64,000 nt of DNA from a virus, in IMG/VR virus record IMGVR_UViG_3300046535_002148, positions 1-64,000 of that record, one strand, 5' to 3'. Positions 55,924 to 62,723 of the stretch are shown here, piece after piece. Below the pieces are notes generated by a model. The model saw nothing but the letters and a program-made list of their open reading frames with translations. It was not told the DNA's origin and did not search any database. The translations under genes and the position numbers were made by a program. How positions within the stretch are numbered: position 1 is the first letter of the stretch; every line of letters begins with the position of its first letter.

Positions 55924-57135
55924 TTACGGACTGTCCGATTTGTAAACGTTGAGGATGCCCGCGTCGGACTCGAAGTTCAGGCTCATGCTCAGCTTCTGCT
56001 GGACCTGGCCGGAGTAGCCCGGCAGCGTGAACCGGGCGTCGGGGACCTCGATGGTCTTGATGGTCGAGCCGTTGGTCGGGCTCTTGAGCTTGATGAGCAG
56101 GCTCAGCGGGGTACTGGTGTACGGGCCGACGGCCTCGTTGGTGGCCGAGACCCCGGAGATCTGGCGGATGCGGGTCATGAGCTCGGCGACGTCGCGGGGC
56201 TTGATGTCGATGGAGCCGGAGACCTGCGGGACGTCGTAGTCCTGGGAGACGACGTAGTAGTTGCCGAACTCCTCGTCGCGGTCGAGGTTCACGCGGTACT
56301 CGACGTTGACCGCCTGGACCGAGGGCCACTTGAAGCCGGCGGTGTTGCCACCGACGTAGACCTCGATGTTCTTGCCCTTGATGGCAGAGGGCCTGGTCGC
56401 GGAGTCCACGGCGTGCGAGGCCTGTGGGTAGTTCGCGACGACCGCGCTCTGGTAGGAGATGCGGACCTTCTCGGCGACCGGGACCGCGGCCAGGATCGTG
56501 ACGGCGGTGGCGGTCTCGGTGTAGTCGACGCCCTTCACCAGTCGCTTGCCGGCGGTGACCAGCGAGACGCCCAGGGCGTAGCGGGTACCGGCGATCGCGT
56601 CGCCGTTGTAGGCGATCGGGGCGTTGGTGAAGTTGATCGCCTGGTTGGCGACGTTGGTGCCCACCGTCTCCTGGACGTAGGCCGACGCGCCCGCGTAGTA
56701 GATGGAGTCCCCGCGCAGGGTGGCGGTCTGGCTGGCGTTGTCGCGGATACCGAAGCGGTAGCTCAGCGACTCCAGCATCAGGTACGGGATGACGACCGAA
56801 CCCGAGACGTCGTACAGGTTGGTGTCGGTGCGCCCACGCTTGAACTCGTTGGCGATGTCCATGGGCAGCGACCGCGAGATGTCGTACTTGGTCGCGTTGA
56901 TGTCGGTGGCGAAGTCCTTGCCGACCAGCATGGCTTCGAACTCAGGGGAAACGTCGAAGCTCTCGTTGGAGAAGCTCAGATCCGGGGTGTCGCGAACCGT
57001 CGCGACGGACTGGTAATTACCCAGCTCGAAGACCTTGTCGGTCGGGATGTTGACCTGTCCCGGACCCGCGGTCTGAACTCGGTCAACCAGGATCTGGTTG
57101 CCGATAGTGATGATGTCGCCAGCCTTCAGCGCGAT
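55924..57135 (-). CDS. Major tail (tube) protein, 403 aa
   Basis: No ATG, GTG or TTG begins this frame; the first in-frame ATG is about 80 codons in. GGAGGG ends 8 bases before an ATC at 57133-57135, giving (M)ALKAGDIITIG, which is just where a start is expected. The protein has ILVDRVQTAGPGQVNIPTD, DLSFSNESFDV and repeated beta segments, followed by a domain at about 180-260 that may be Ig-like. Gene order (connectors, this gene, chaperones, tape measure) supports the identity. It is expected to be abundant, so an ATC start is surprising. Confidence 0.82.
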   Translation of the reverse strand: MALKAGDIITIGNQILVDRVQTAGPGQVNIPTDKVFELGNYQSVATVRDTPDLSFSNESFDVSPEFEAMLVGKDFATDINATKYDISRSLPMDIANEFKRGRTDTNLYDVSGSVVIPYLMLESLSYRFGIRDNASQTATLRGDSIYYAGASAYVQETVGTNVANQAINFTNAPIAYNGDAIAGTRYALGVSLVTAGKRLVKGVDYTETATAVTILAAVPVAEKVRISYQSAVVANYPQASHAVDSATRPSAIKGKNIEVYVGGNTAGFKWPSVQAVNVEYRVNLDRDEEFGNYYVVSQDYDVPQVSGSIDIKPRDVAELMTRIRQISGVSATNEAVGPYTSTPLSLLIKLKSPTNGSTIKTIEVPDARFTLPGYSGQVQQKLSMSLNFESDAGILNVYKSDSP

Positions 57136-57236
57136 GACTACTGCCCTCCAGATTTGGCGCCGGGCGCCGGCGCGACCGGGGTAATGCCGCCGTTGCTGGA
57201 GGTGTCGGCACCGTCGAGGGAGGCGCCAAAAAGGAC

Positions 57237-57992
57237 TCAGCCCTCGATGTAGCGATCGGGCGTAGGGGGCAGTCGGCGCGGCAACTCGCCGGGCCTGGCG
57301 TTGCGTCGGAACTGGTCGAACCGCGCCGCCTGGTCGGCGTGCTGGAAGCCGAAGGCTCTGCGCATCGCGGGCCTGATGCCGCGGCCGGCGTTGCTGTAGA
57401 CCAACTCGAAGATGTGGTCGGTGTTCAGCCACTTGTCGCGCAGATCGTCCATGGCGTCGCCGATGTAGCGGAACGGAACCCTCGGGCCCACCAGCGCCTG
57501 AATGACCGGCCCCTTGCGCATCTGGACGAACCGAACGGCGTTGTTGGCCCCTTCTCGCGGCCTTTCGTAACGGGTGTTTCCGCGTCGGCTCTGCAGCATG
57601 AACAGGCCTTGGAGTTGCTGTTTGCGACCCTCAGCTCCGACCTCGAGCTGGCGCCAGTACATGGTCGCCTTGCGGTCGAGGAAGGACTCGTTGTTGACGT
57701 CGAAGCCGTTGAGGGTGACGTGGCGGTTCTCGTCGGAGAGCAGGGCCTGCGCCAGAGGGCTCGCCGAGAACGGGCGCCGCTGCGGTCGCCGGTGCTCCCG
57801 GACGGAGTCACGCAGCTTCTCGCGCTCCTTCTTCTGCAGCTCGATGGCCAGGGCCGTGTTGACCTTGAGCATGATCTGGTCGATGCGCGCCGCGTCGCTG
57901 GTCAACCGTTCGCATTGGCGGCGGATGTTCGTGGTGTCGATCCGGGGGACCTTGAGGATCGGCCCGGAGAGTCGCCCACTGCTGTTAGCCAC
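57237..57992 (-). CDS. Hypothetical structural-region protein, 251 aa
   Basis: GTG at 57992 behind GGAGAAG, overlapping the upstream stop. The protein is basic, Arg-rich and helical (QCERLTSDAARIDQIMLKVN). Its TGA at 57237-57239 is followed in the same frame by 32 more sense codons ending in TAG. That extension is Gly/Pro/Ala-rich and fills the gap to the major tail gene. Lies between tail terminator and tube genes; role unknown. Confidence 0.7.
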   Translation of the reverse strand: MANSSGRLSGPILKVPRIDTTNIRRQCERLTSDAARIDQIMLKVNTALAIELQKKEREKLRDSVREHRRPQRRPFSASPLAQALLSDENRHVTLNGFDVNNESFLDRKATMYWRQLEVGAEGRKQQLQGLFMLQSRRGNTRYERPREGANNAVRFVQMRKGPVIQALVGPRVPFRYIGDAMDDLRDKWLNTDHIFELVYSNAGRGIRPAMRRAFGFQHADQAARFDQFRRNARPGELPRRLPPTPDRYIEG

Positions 57993-58269
57993 CGAGCTTC
58001 TCCACGATCTGGCGCTGGGAGGCATGCATGGCCTCGATCAGCTTCAGGGCGCGGTCGTTGCGCATCTGGTCCTGGTCGACGACCTTGAGGATGTCGCGCA
58101 CGAAGTCGGTGTAGGCGTCGGCGGCGTCGAAGACCTTCTGCCGGAAGCCGTCACGCTCATCGTCGGTGAGCTTCGGGTAGAACTCGCGCTCGGCGTGCCC
58201 GAGTACGGAGGCGATGAAGCGTTTGCGCTGCTCCAGCATGAGCCGGACCACCATGTCGTCACGGGGCAA
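57985..58269 (-). CDS. Hypothetical structural-region protein, 94 aa
   Basis: TTG at 58269 with AGGACC upstream; ATG 58254 is an alternative. The protein is highly charged and entirely helical (ASVLGHAEREFYPKLTDDER). It could be a scaffold-like or connector-associated factor; no family recognised. Confidence 0.65.
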   Translation of the reverse strand: MPRDDMVVRLMLEQRKRFIASVLGHAEREFYPKLTDDERDGFRQKVFDAADAYTDFVRDILKVVDQDQMRNDRALKLIEAMHASQRQIVEKLGG

Positions 58270-58278
58270 GACAGGTCC

Positions 58279-58791
58279 TCACTGGAAGCGCACTGAGGCG
58301 GGGGCCTTGACCACCCGCCAGTACCGACGGATGTCCGGGGAGCCCATGGACGCAGCCGGACGCTCGACGAAGACCTGCTCCCGCTCGACCCAGATGATCT
58401 CGGCGGTCTCGGTGCCGTCGGCAACTGACGTGTAGTCACGCAGGTTGAGGGCGAGGTCGCTGAGGATGCCCTTCACGTCGCTGGCGATGGACGTCGCGAT
58501 GGCGGCGTTCGCGCCGTAGACGTCGACGAAGACCGGGAACACGACCTCCCACAGTCCCCCGGTCGAGGCGCCCATCTCCATCGGCTGGTCGGGCTCCTCA
58601 TCGCCCAGGGTGATGGCAACGGTGTTGGCCTTGATCTCCTTGCCGGCCTCGTCGGGCTGGAACTCGAGGAACGTGATCGGGACCGTGTCGAAGTTGACCG
58701 GGGCGTTGACCCAGCCAAGTGATGCGAGCTGCGCTTCGACGTGATCGGCGAGGGTCTTGTGCACATGCCTCGGCCTGAACCGCAGCGCCAT
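58279..58791 (-). CDS. Tail terminator / neck-type protein, 170 aa
   Basis: ATG at 58791 shares a base with the upstream stop. The alpha/beta layout starts with a helix (HVHKTLADHVEAQLASLGW). Strands such as NTVAITLGDEEP and WEVVFPVFVDVYG follow, then a helix and a final strand. It resembles tail-terminator or completion proteins. Position just upstream of the tail genes agrees. Confidence 0.65.
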   Translation of the reverse strand: MALRFRPRHVHKTLADHVEAQLASLGWVNAPVNFDTVPITFLEFQPDEAGKEIKANTVAITLGDEEPDQPMEMGASTGGLWEVVFPVFVDVYGANAAIATSIASDVKGILSDLALNLRDYTSVADGTETAEIIWVEREQVFVERPAASMGSPDIRRYWRVVKAPASVRFQ

Positions 58792-59231
58792 CAGAGCTCG
58801 TTCTCGGCGACGAAGACCATCTGGTAGACGCCGACGTCGTAGAGACCGACCGGCGGGGCGGTGCGTCGGTAGAGGTACTTGTCGCCGCCGGCGATCACGT
58901 AGGAGCAGCCCTTCACCTGGTCGTACTCCTCATCGAGCAGGGTGATGTTGAGCTTGGTCGCGGTGACCGTGCCGAAGGGCACCGTCTCCCCCTCGTGGTC
59001 GATCCACTCCACGGCACAGGGCACGCGGACCTCGCGGCGCGGTGACTGGGTCACGGTCGCAGTGGGGTCGAACGGGGTGTTCTCGTCGTCGGTCGGTCTG
59101 TTGTAGATCAGCTGCTTCGGGAAGCAGAAGATGACCTGCTCGCTGGACTTGGGCGCCGCGCCGAGCTCCATCACCATGCGGATGTTGGTCCGGAACTCGT
59201 CGCCGTCGAAGTCGGCACTGGATCCCGCCAT
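58791..59231 (-). CDS. Head-tail stopper-like protein, 146 aa
   Basis: ATG at 59231. It is mainly a beta barrel (VTATKLNITLLDEEYDQV) with a Tyr-rich C-terminus. Length and place between adaptor-like and terminator-like genes fit a head-closure stopper. Confidence 0.6.
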   Translation of the reverse strand: MAGSSADFDGDEFRTNIRMVMELGAAPKSSEQVIFCFPKQLIYNRPTDDENTPFDPTATVTQSPRREVRVPCAVEWIDHEGETVPFGTVTATKLNITLLDEEYDQVKGCSYVIAGGDKYLYRRTAPPVGLYDVGVYQMVFVAENEL

Positions 59232-59239
59232 CGCTCACC

Positions 59240-59758
59240 TCACAGCAATCCGCCGACCGGATCGTGGTAATCCGATCGACCGTGGAGCCAGTTGAGGTCG
59301 TAGCTGGCGATGGAGCGGGCGACGCTGGCATCGGCCATGTAGACGGCGCTCGCGACGCCGTAGTTCGTGGACAGGGTGATCACCTGCTGCTTCTCCGCCT
59401 CGTACTGCTTGAGCAGTTCGACGAGGACCTGGCTGGCGTAGTCCTGCTCGGACACGACGCCGGGGGCCTCGTAGCGGACGTGGCTCTTGCGGTTGGCGAT
59501 CTGGGTGCGCAGGATCCGGGCGCCGGTGAACAGCACGACGACAGATCCCTGCTCGATGCTGATGTCCGGGGTGACGGTGTAGTCGTCCAGGTCGAGATCG
59601 GCGCTGCCGAACAGGCCGAAGCGGCGGGCCTCGGCCCAGCCGTCGGCGAGGGCCTCGGTGAGGTCCAGGTCGGAGGCGTCCGGGAAGTAGGTGTCGAACT
59701 GTCCCGGGGGCGCCACGAAGCGCTTCAGGGATCCCACCAGCGCAGCCAACTGACTCAT
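59240..59758 (-). CDS. Head-tail adaptor-like protein, 172 aa
   Basis: ATG at 59758. The N-terminal part (FPDASDLDLTEALADGWAEA) matches the helical start of gp6/HK97-type adaptors. The end contains long helices (SQVLVELLKQYEAEKQQV). No SD is visible, and a GC hairpin lies upstream at 59799-59835, so translation control may be unusual. Confidence 0.65.
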   Translation of the reverse strand: MSQLAALVGSLKRFVAPPGQFDTYFPDASDLDLTEALADGWAEARRFGLFGSADLDLDDYTVTPDISIEQGSVVVLFTGARILRTQIANRKSHVRYEAPGVVSEQDYASQVLVELLKQYEAEKQQVITLSTNYGVASAVYMADASVARSIASYDLNWLHGRSDYHDPVGGLL

Positions 59759-59798
59759 GTTGGGGGTATCGGGCCGTGGGTGGCCCGGCGAAAACGGC

Positions 59799-59835
59799 AC
59801 CGGGGCCCGGGCGGTCACGGCGCTCGGGCCCCGGT
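59799..59835 (-). terminator. GC-rich hairpin upstream of the adaptor gene
   Basis: An 11-bp perfect stem (59799-59809 with 59825-59835) with a 15-base loop. It is 41 bases before the adaptor ATG and follows the terminator at 59887-59910, making a tandem pair. It may be a processing or attenuation element. Confidence 0.5.
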
Positions 59836-59886
59836 TCGGGGTCGCGCTCTCGGCCGGATCGGCGACCGGGGCGACGGTGGGGATAA

Positions 59887-59910
59887 AACTCCGGAGCTGG
59901 CTCCGGAGTT
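59887..59910 (-). terminator. Rho-independent terminator
   Basis: On the - strand a 10-bp stem (59901-59910 with 59887-59896) with a 4-base loop is followed by TT and then ATCC. It directly follows the stop of the 183-residue gene and is the clearest terminator in the right half. Confidence 0.75.
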
Positions 59911-59912
59911 CT

Positions 59913-60464
59913 TCAGCTCAGGGGTGTGGCTGCGCGGTTGGGGTTGGCTTCCTCGCGGATGGCCTTCTGGCTCTTCGACTGCTTGTAGCGGGCGTCGATG
60001 ATCTCGGAGAGGATCTCCATCTGCTCCATGGTCGCCTCCTTGCCACCGACATCACGCAGGCGGCGCAGGACGAGCTCGCTGCTGATGTCCTCGATGGTGG
60101 CACGGAAGACCTCACCGTCCTTGACCGTGAAGAACTCCTTCAACTCCTCGAGGGTCAGGTGGTAGGTGGAGTCGATGTCCGGGACGTAGTCCTCCGGGGC
60201 GCCGTCGACGCGCAGGAACTTCAGGGCGCCGTTGCGGAACGGATTGGAGGTGGACATCTCCTCCACGATCTGCTGCTCGTTGTAGCGGCGGTCGTCGATG
60301 CTGATGCGCAGGAACTTGGAGCCGCCGTCGGAGCCGCCGACCTTCTGCTTGGTGTAGCCCTTCGTGCGCGGGTCCATCTGCCAGACCCAGATCGTGCCGG
60401 GTCCGGTGACCTGCCAGGTCTCGGTGCCCTCGGTGTAGATGTAATCGGTGAGCGCAGTTGCCAT
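59913..60464 (-). CDS. Hypothetical structural-region protein, 183 aa
   Basis: ATG at 60464 with GGGA upstream. The N-terminal domain is beta-rich and aromatic (TWQVTGPGTIWVWQMDP). The C-terminal half is helical and charged (ELVLRRLRDVGGKEATMEQM). It sits just upstream of the head-tail connector genes and is separated by a terminator. No family recognised. Confidence 0.65.
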   Translation of the reverse strand: MATALTDYIYTEGTETWQVTGPGTIWVWQMDPRTKGYTKQKVGGSDGGSKFLRISIDDRRYNEQQIVEEMSTSNPFRNGALKFLRVDGAPEDYVPDIDSTYHLTLEELKEFFTVKDGEVFRATIEDISSELVLRRLRDVGGKEATMEQMEILSEIIDARYKQSKSQKAIREEANPNRAATPLS

Positions 60465-60527
60465 TCCATGTCCCTTCACGACTTGTTGTTTCCGCTATCG
60501 ACCTTTCCAGCGAAAACTGAAAGTGCG

Positions 60528-60881
60528 TCAGGCGCCGGGGCTCTGCCCGGGGGCGTGCTTGGCTGAGGACGGGCCGATCGTGGTGATCTGCTCGAGGGTC
60601 TGTACGCCTGAGGGCAGCGGCTTGAGCAGGTGGGCGTAGGAGGTCTGCGCGGCGATGACCACGGCGGCGATGGACGCCATGGCCGAGGTCGCGGAGAAGT
60701 CGACCTCGCCGTTGAACAGGGCGTTGCCCAGGCCGACCAGGACGCTGATGACCAGGGCGACCGCGCGGCGCGTCTTGTCGTTCCAGCGGGCCTGGTTGAT
60801 GACGGCCACGAGGTAGGGGGTGACCACGCCGAGGATGAGACCCCAGCTGGCGGCGGTAGTCATGGTGCCGTTGTTGTCCAT
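60528..60881 (-). CDS. Holin-like membrane protein, 117 aa
   Basis: ATG at 60881 (an ATG six codons later is possible). Three hydrophobic segments are visible: about residues 12-30 (WGLILGVVTPYLVAVI), 40-58 (AVALVISVLVGLGNAL) and 64-84 (ATSAMASIAAVVIAA). A polar tail of about 30 residues follows. Size and layout fit a holin, which opens the membrane at lysis. No endolysin is next to it, so the role is likely but not certain. Confidence 0.65.
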   Translation of the reverse strand: MDNNGTMTTAASWGLILGVVTPYLVAVINQARWNDKTRRAVALVISVLVGLGNALFNGEVDFSATSAMASIAAVVIAAQTSYAHLLKPLPSGVQTLEQITTIGPSSAKHAPGQSPGA

Positions 60882-60889
60882 CGGAATCC

Positions 60890-61141
60890 TCAGCCCCGTA
60901 GGGCGACCGGGCGCCGGCTCTTGCGACGCTTCATGAGTTTGCCGAGCTTCTTCGGGCTGCGGATCACGTCCTCGCCCTTGGACAGCGGCGCGGTTGAACG
61001 CACCGGCTGCTGCCGGGCGTCGTTGTCGCGGGTCCGCTGCTCCGGGCTGCGTCGCAGGCAGCTCTTCGAGCAGTAGGCGCTGTCCTCGGACAGGTAGGCC
61101 ATGGTGGTGATGGGCGCCTTGCAGTGCTTGCAGTTGGTCAT
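60890..61141 (-). CDS. Small zinc-finger protein, 83 aa
   Basis: ATG at 61141. CKHCK (about 4-8) and YCSKSC (about 23-28) form a four-cysteine zinc site. The C-terminus is Arg/Lys-rich (LGKLMKRRKSRRPVALRG), suggesting nucleic-acid binding. Located between collar and holin-like genes; role unknown. Confidence 0.6.
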   Translation of the reverse strand: MTNCKHCKAPITTMAYLSEDSAYCSKSCLRRSPEQRTRDNDARQQPVRSTAPLSKGEDVIRSPKKLGKLMKRRKSRRPVALRG

Positions 61142-61223
61142 CGTGTTCGGCGTATGGTGCCGCGGCCCGTGAGGTGCGTTGACGCTGTTGTCATCGACCG
61201 GTCGGGCGCCCGCCGCAAACGAG

Positions 61224-61910
61224 TCAGGTCTTGATGATGTGGTACAGCGCGAGGTACGGGTCCTGCGTCGGCACTGCGTTGGGAGTTGCCGATCCGGTCG
61301 TTCCGGTGTTGCTCGGCGTGGTCGAACCGGTGTTGCCCGGTGTCGTGGATGCAGTGGTGCCCGAGACAGTGTGTGTGTGAGCCGAACCAGCGACCGTGAA
61401 GTCCGTGAAAGTACCCGTCGTCTGGCCGACGGGCCGGGTCGTTGCTGTCGGGCTCGCGTCGAAGGCGGTCGCCGCGCTCGCTGGGATCGCATTGCTGCTG
61501 CTCGTGGCGGAGAAGGTGTGCGTGTGCGCGGCCGACGTGTGCGTGTGCGCAGCTGACGTGTGGTCATGCTGGGGCAGCTCGCTGATGGTCAGTGTGTAGC
61601 TCGCAGTGCCACCCACTGCCGCCAAGGCCACGCCGGCCCCCGCGACGGCCGGGTTGTCACCGGCGCCGATCGCAACGCGTTGGCGCATGTCGGGCAGGCG
61701 GAACTCCGTCGCCAGCTCGCCCCCGGTGTTGTACGTCGTGCCGATCACGGCGAACAGCGCCGCGTAGGTGGCCCGCAACTGCTTGGTGCCGTCGCAGATC
61801 AACCAGCCGCTGGGGGCGGTGCTGCCCGCGAACTGCATCATCGCCCCCGGCGGCGTGCTGGCCCCGGGGGGGCTGACCTGGTCCAGGTTCAGGGTGGTGC
61901 CCAATCGCAT
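61224..61910 (-). CDS. Tail-collar domain protein (tail fibre), 228 aa
   Basis: Start at 61910. The N-terminal part (GAMMQFAGSTAPSGWLICDG, then FRLPDMRQRVAIG) is the phage tail-collar domain. HDHTSAAHTHTSAAHTHT is the metal-binding His-rich fibre segment. A Thr/Gly/Ser-rich repetitive stretch (NTGSTTPSNTGTTGS) precedes an end with PYLALYHIIKT, typical of collar proteins. It likely forms a fibre tip that binds the host. Confidence 0.85.
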   Translation of the reverse strand: MRLGTTLNLDQVSPPGASTPPGAMMQFAGSTAPSGWLICDGTKQLRATYAALFAVIGTTYNTGGELATEFRLPDMRQRVAIGAGDNPAVAGAGVALAAVGGTASYTLTISELPQHDHTSAAHTHTSAAHTHTFSATSSSNAIPASAATAFDASPTATTRPVGQTTGTFTDFTVAGSAHTHTVSGTTASTTPGNTGSTTPSNTGTTGSATPNAVPTQDPYLALYHIIKT

Positions 61911-61911
61911 C

Positions 61912-62226
61912 TCAGGCCAGCTGGCCGGAGATCGTCACCTTGTAGCCCTGGGCAGGGCCGGAGCCGCGGTCGACGAAGCGACCGTCACCGTCCTTCCACA
62001 TGGGAAGGACGGTCTCGGTGGCGACGACGTTCTTCTGCAGCTTGAAGCCGTGCGCGTCGGCCGAGGCCTTCCACTCGGCCTTGACCGCGGCGATCACGGC
62101 CTTGCGCTTCTTGTCGGTGTCGAATGCCGCAAGCTCGGCGACCTTGCTGTAGCTCCACATCTGGGGTGCAGGCATGAGGGCGGCGATCCTTTCCTTGATG
62201 GCCTGGATGATGTGCTTCAGATTCAC
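61912..62226 (-). CDS. Hypothetical protein, 104 aa
   Basis: ATG at 62226 overlaps the upstream stop. The N-terminal part is basic and helical (LKHIIQAIKERIAALMPA), followed by KVTISGQLA at the end. The sequences ETVLPMWKDG here and TVAPMWPLPV in the upstream protein suggest that the two are distantly related, with the same WSY start of a helix. Likely tail or fibre accessory proteins. Confidence 0.6.
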   Translation of the reverse strand: MNLKHIIQAIKERIAALMPAPQMWSYSKVAELAAFDTDKKRKAVIAAVKAEWKASADAHGFKLQKNVVATETVLPMWKDGDGRFVDRGSGPAQGYKVTISGQLA

Positions 62227-62723
62227 GGTGTCGTGGTCCCGTCCGGCGACGTCGTCAAATCCGGGAGGGCAGTGGTGACCGGCTGGATGACCTCGCCCAT
62301 GGCCGCAGCGTCGCCGGTGACCTCCTGGATGACACCGGAGGCGTCGATGACGACCTCCAGGCCGTCAGTGCCGGTGCTCGCGCTGGTGTCGACGGCCGGG
62401 TCGGGGAAGGTGACCTCGCCGGTGACGGTGAGCATGAAGGCCTCCGGCTCCACACCGTCGACGGTCTGGTCGTCCAGGACGCCGGTGACCGGTAGCGGCC
62501 ACATCGGGGCGACGGTCTCGATGGTGGTCTCGGGGTTCGGGACGTAGCCGGCGTCGCGGGCCGTCGATTCCCAGTACTGGTGCACGACGGTGGCGAGCTG
62601 GGCTCGCGCTGTCGGGTTGGTCTGCCATTTGGCGGTGGAGAGAAACTCTCCGTAGCTCCACAGCATGACTTCGTATCCCCCTCGGTCCTCGATGGTGAGA
62701 TTCCCTTGTCCTGCGTCGGCCAT
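62223..62723 (-). CDS. Hypothetical tail-region protein, 166 aa
   Basis: ATG at 62723 overlaps the upstream stop. Contains LWSYGEFLSTAKWQTN, then APMWPLP and MLTVTGEVTF, matching the plan of the downstream 104-residue protein with extra C-terminal sequence (Thr/Val/Asp-rich). Role unknown; fibre assembly is possible. Confidence 0.6.
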   Translation of the reverse strand: MADAGQGNLTIEDRGGYEVMLWSYGEFLSTAKWQTNPTARAQLATVVHQYWESTARDAGYVPNPETTIETVAPMWPLPVTGVLDDQTVDGVEPEAFMLTVTGEVTFPDPAVDTSASTGTDGLEVVIDASGVIQEVTGDAAAMGEVIQPVTTALPDLTTSPDGTTTP

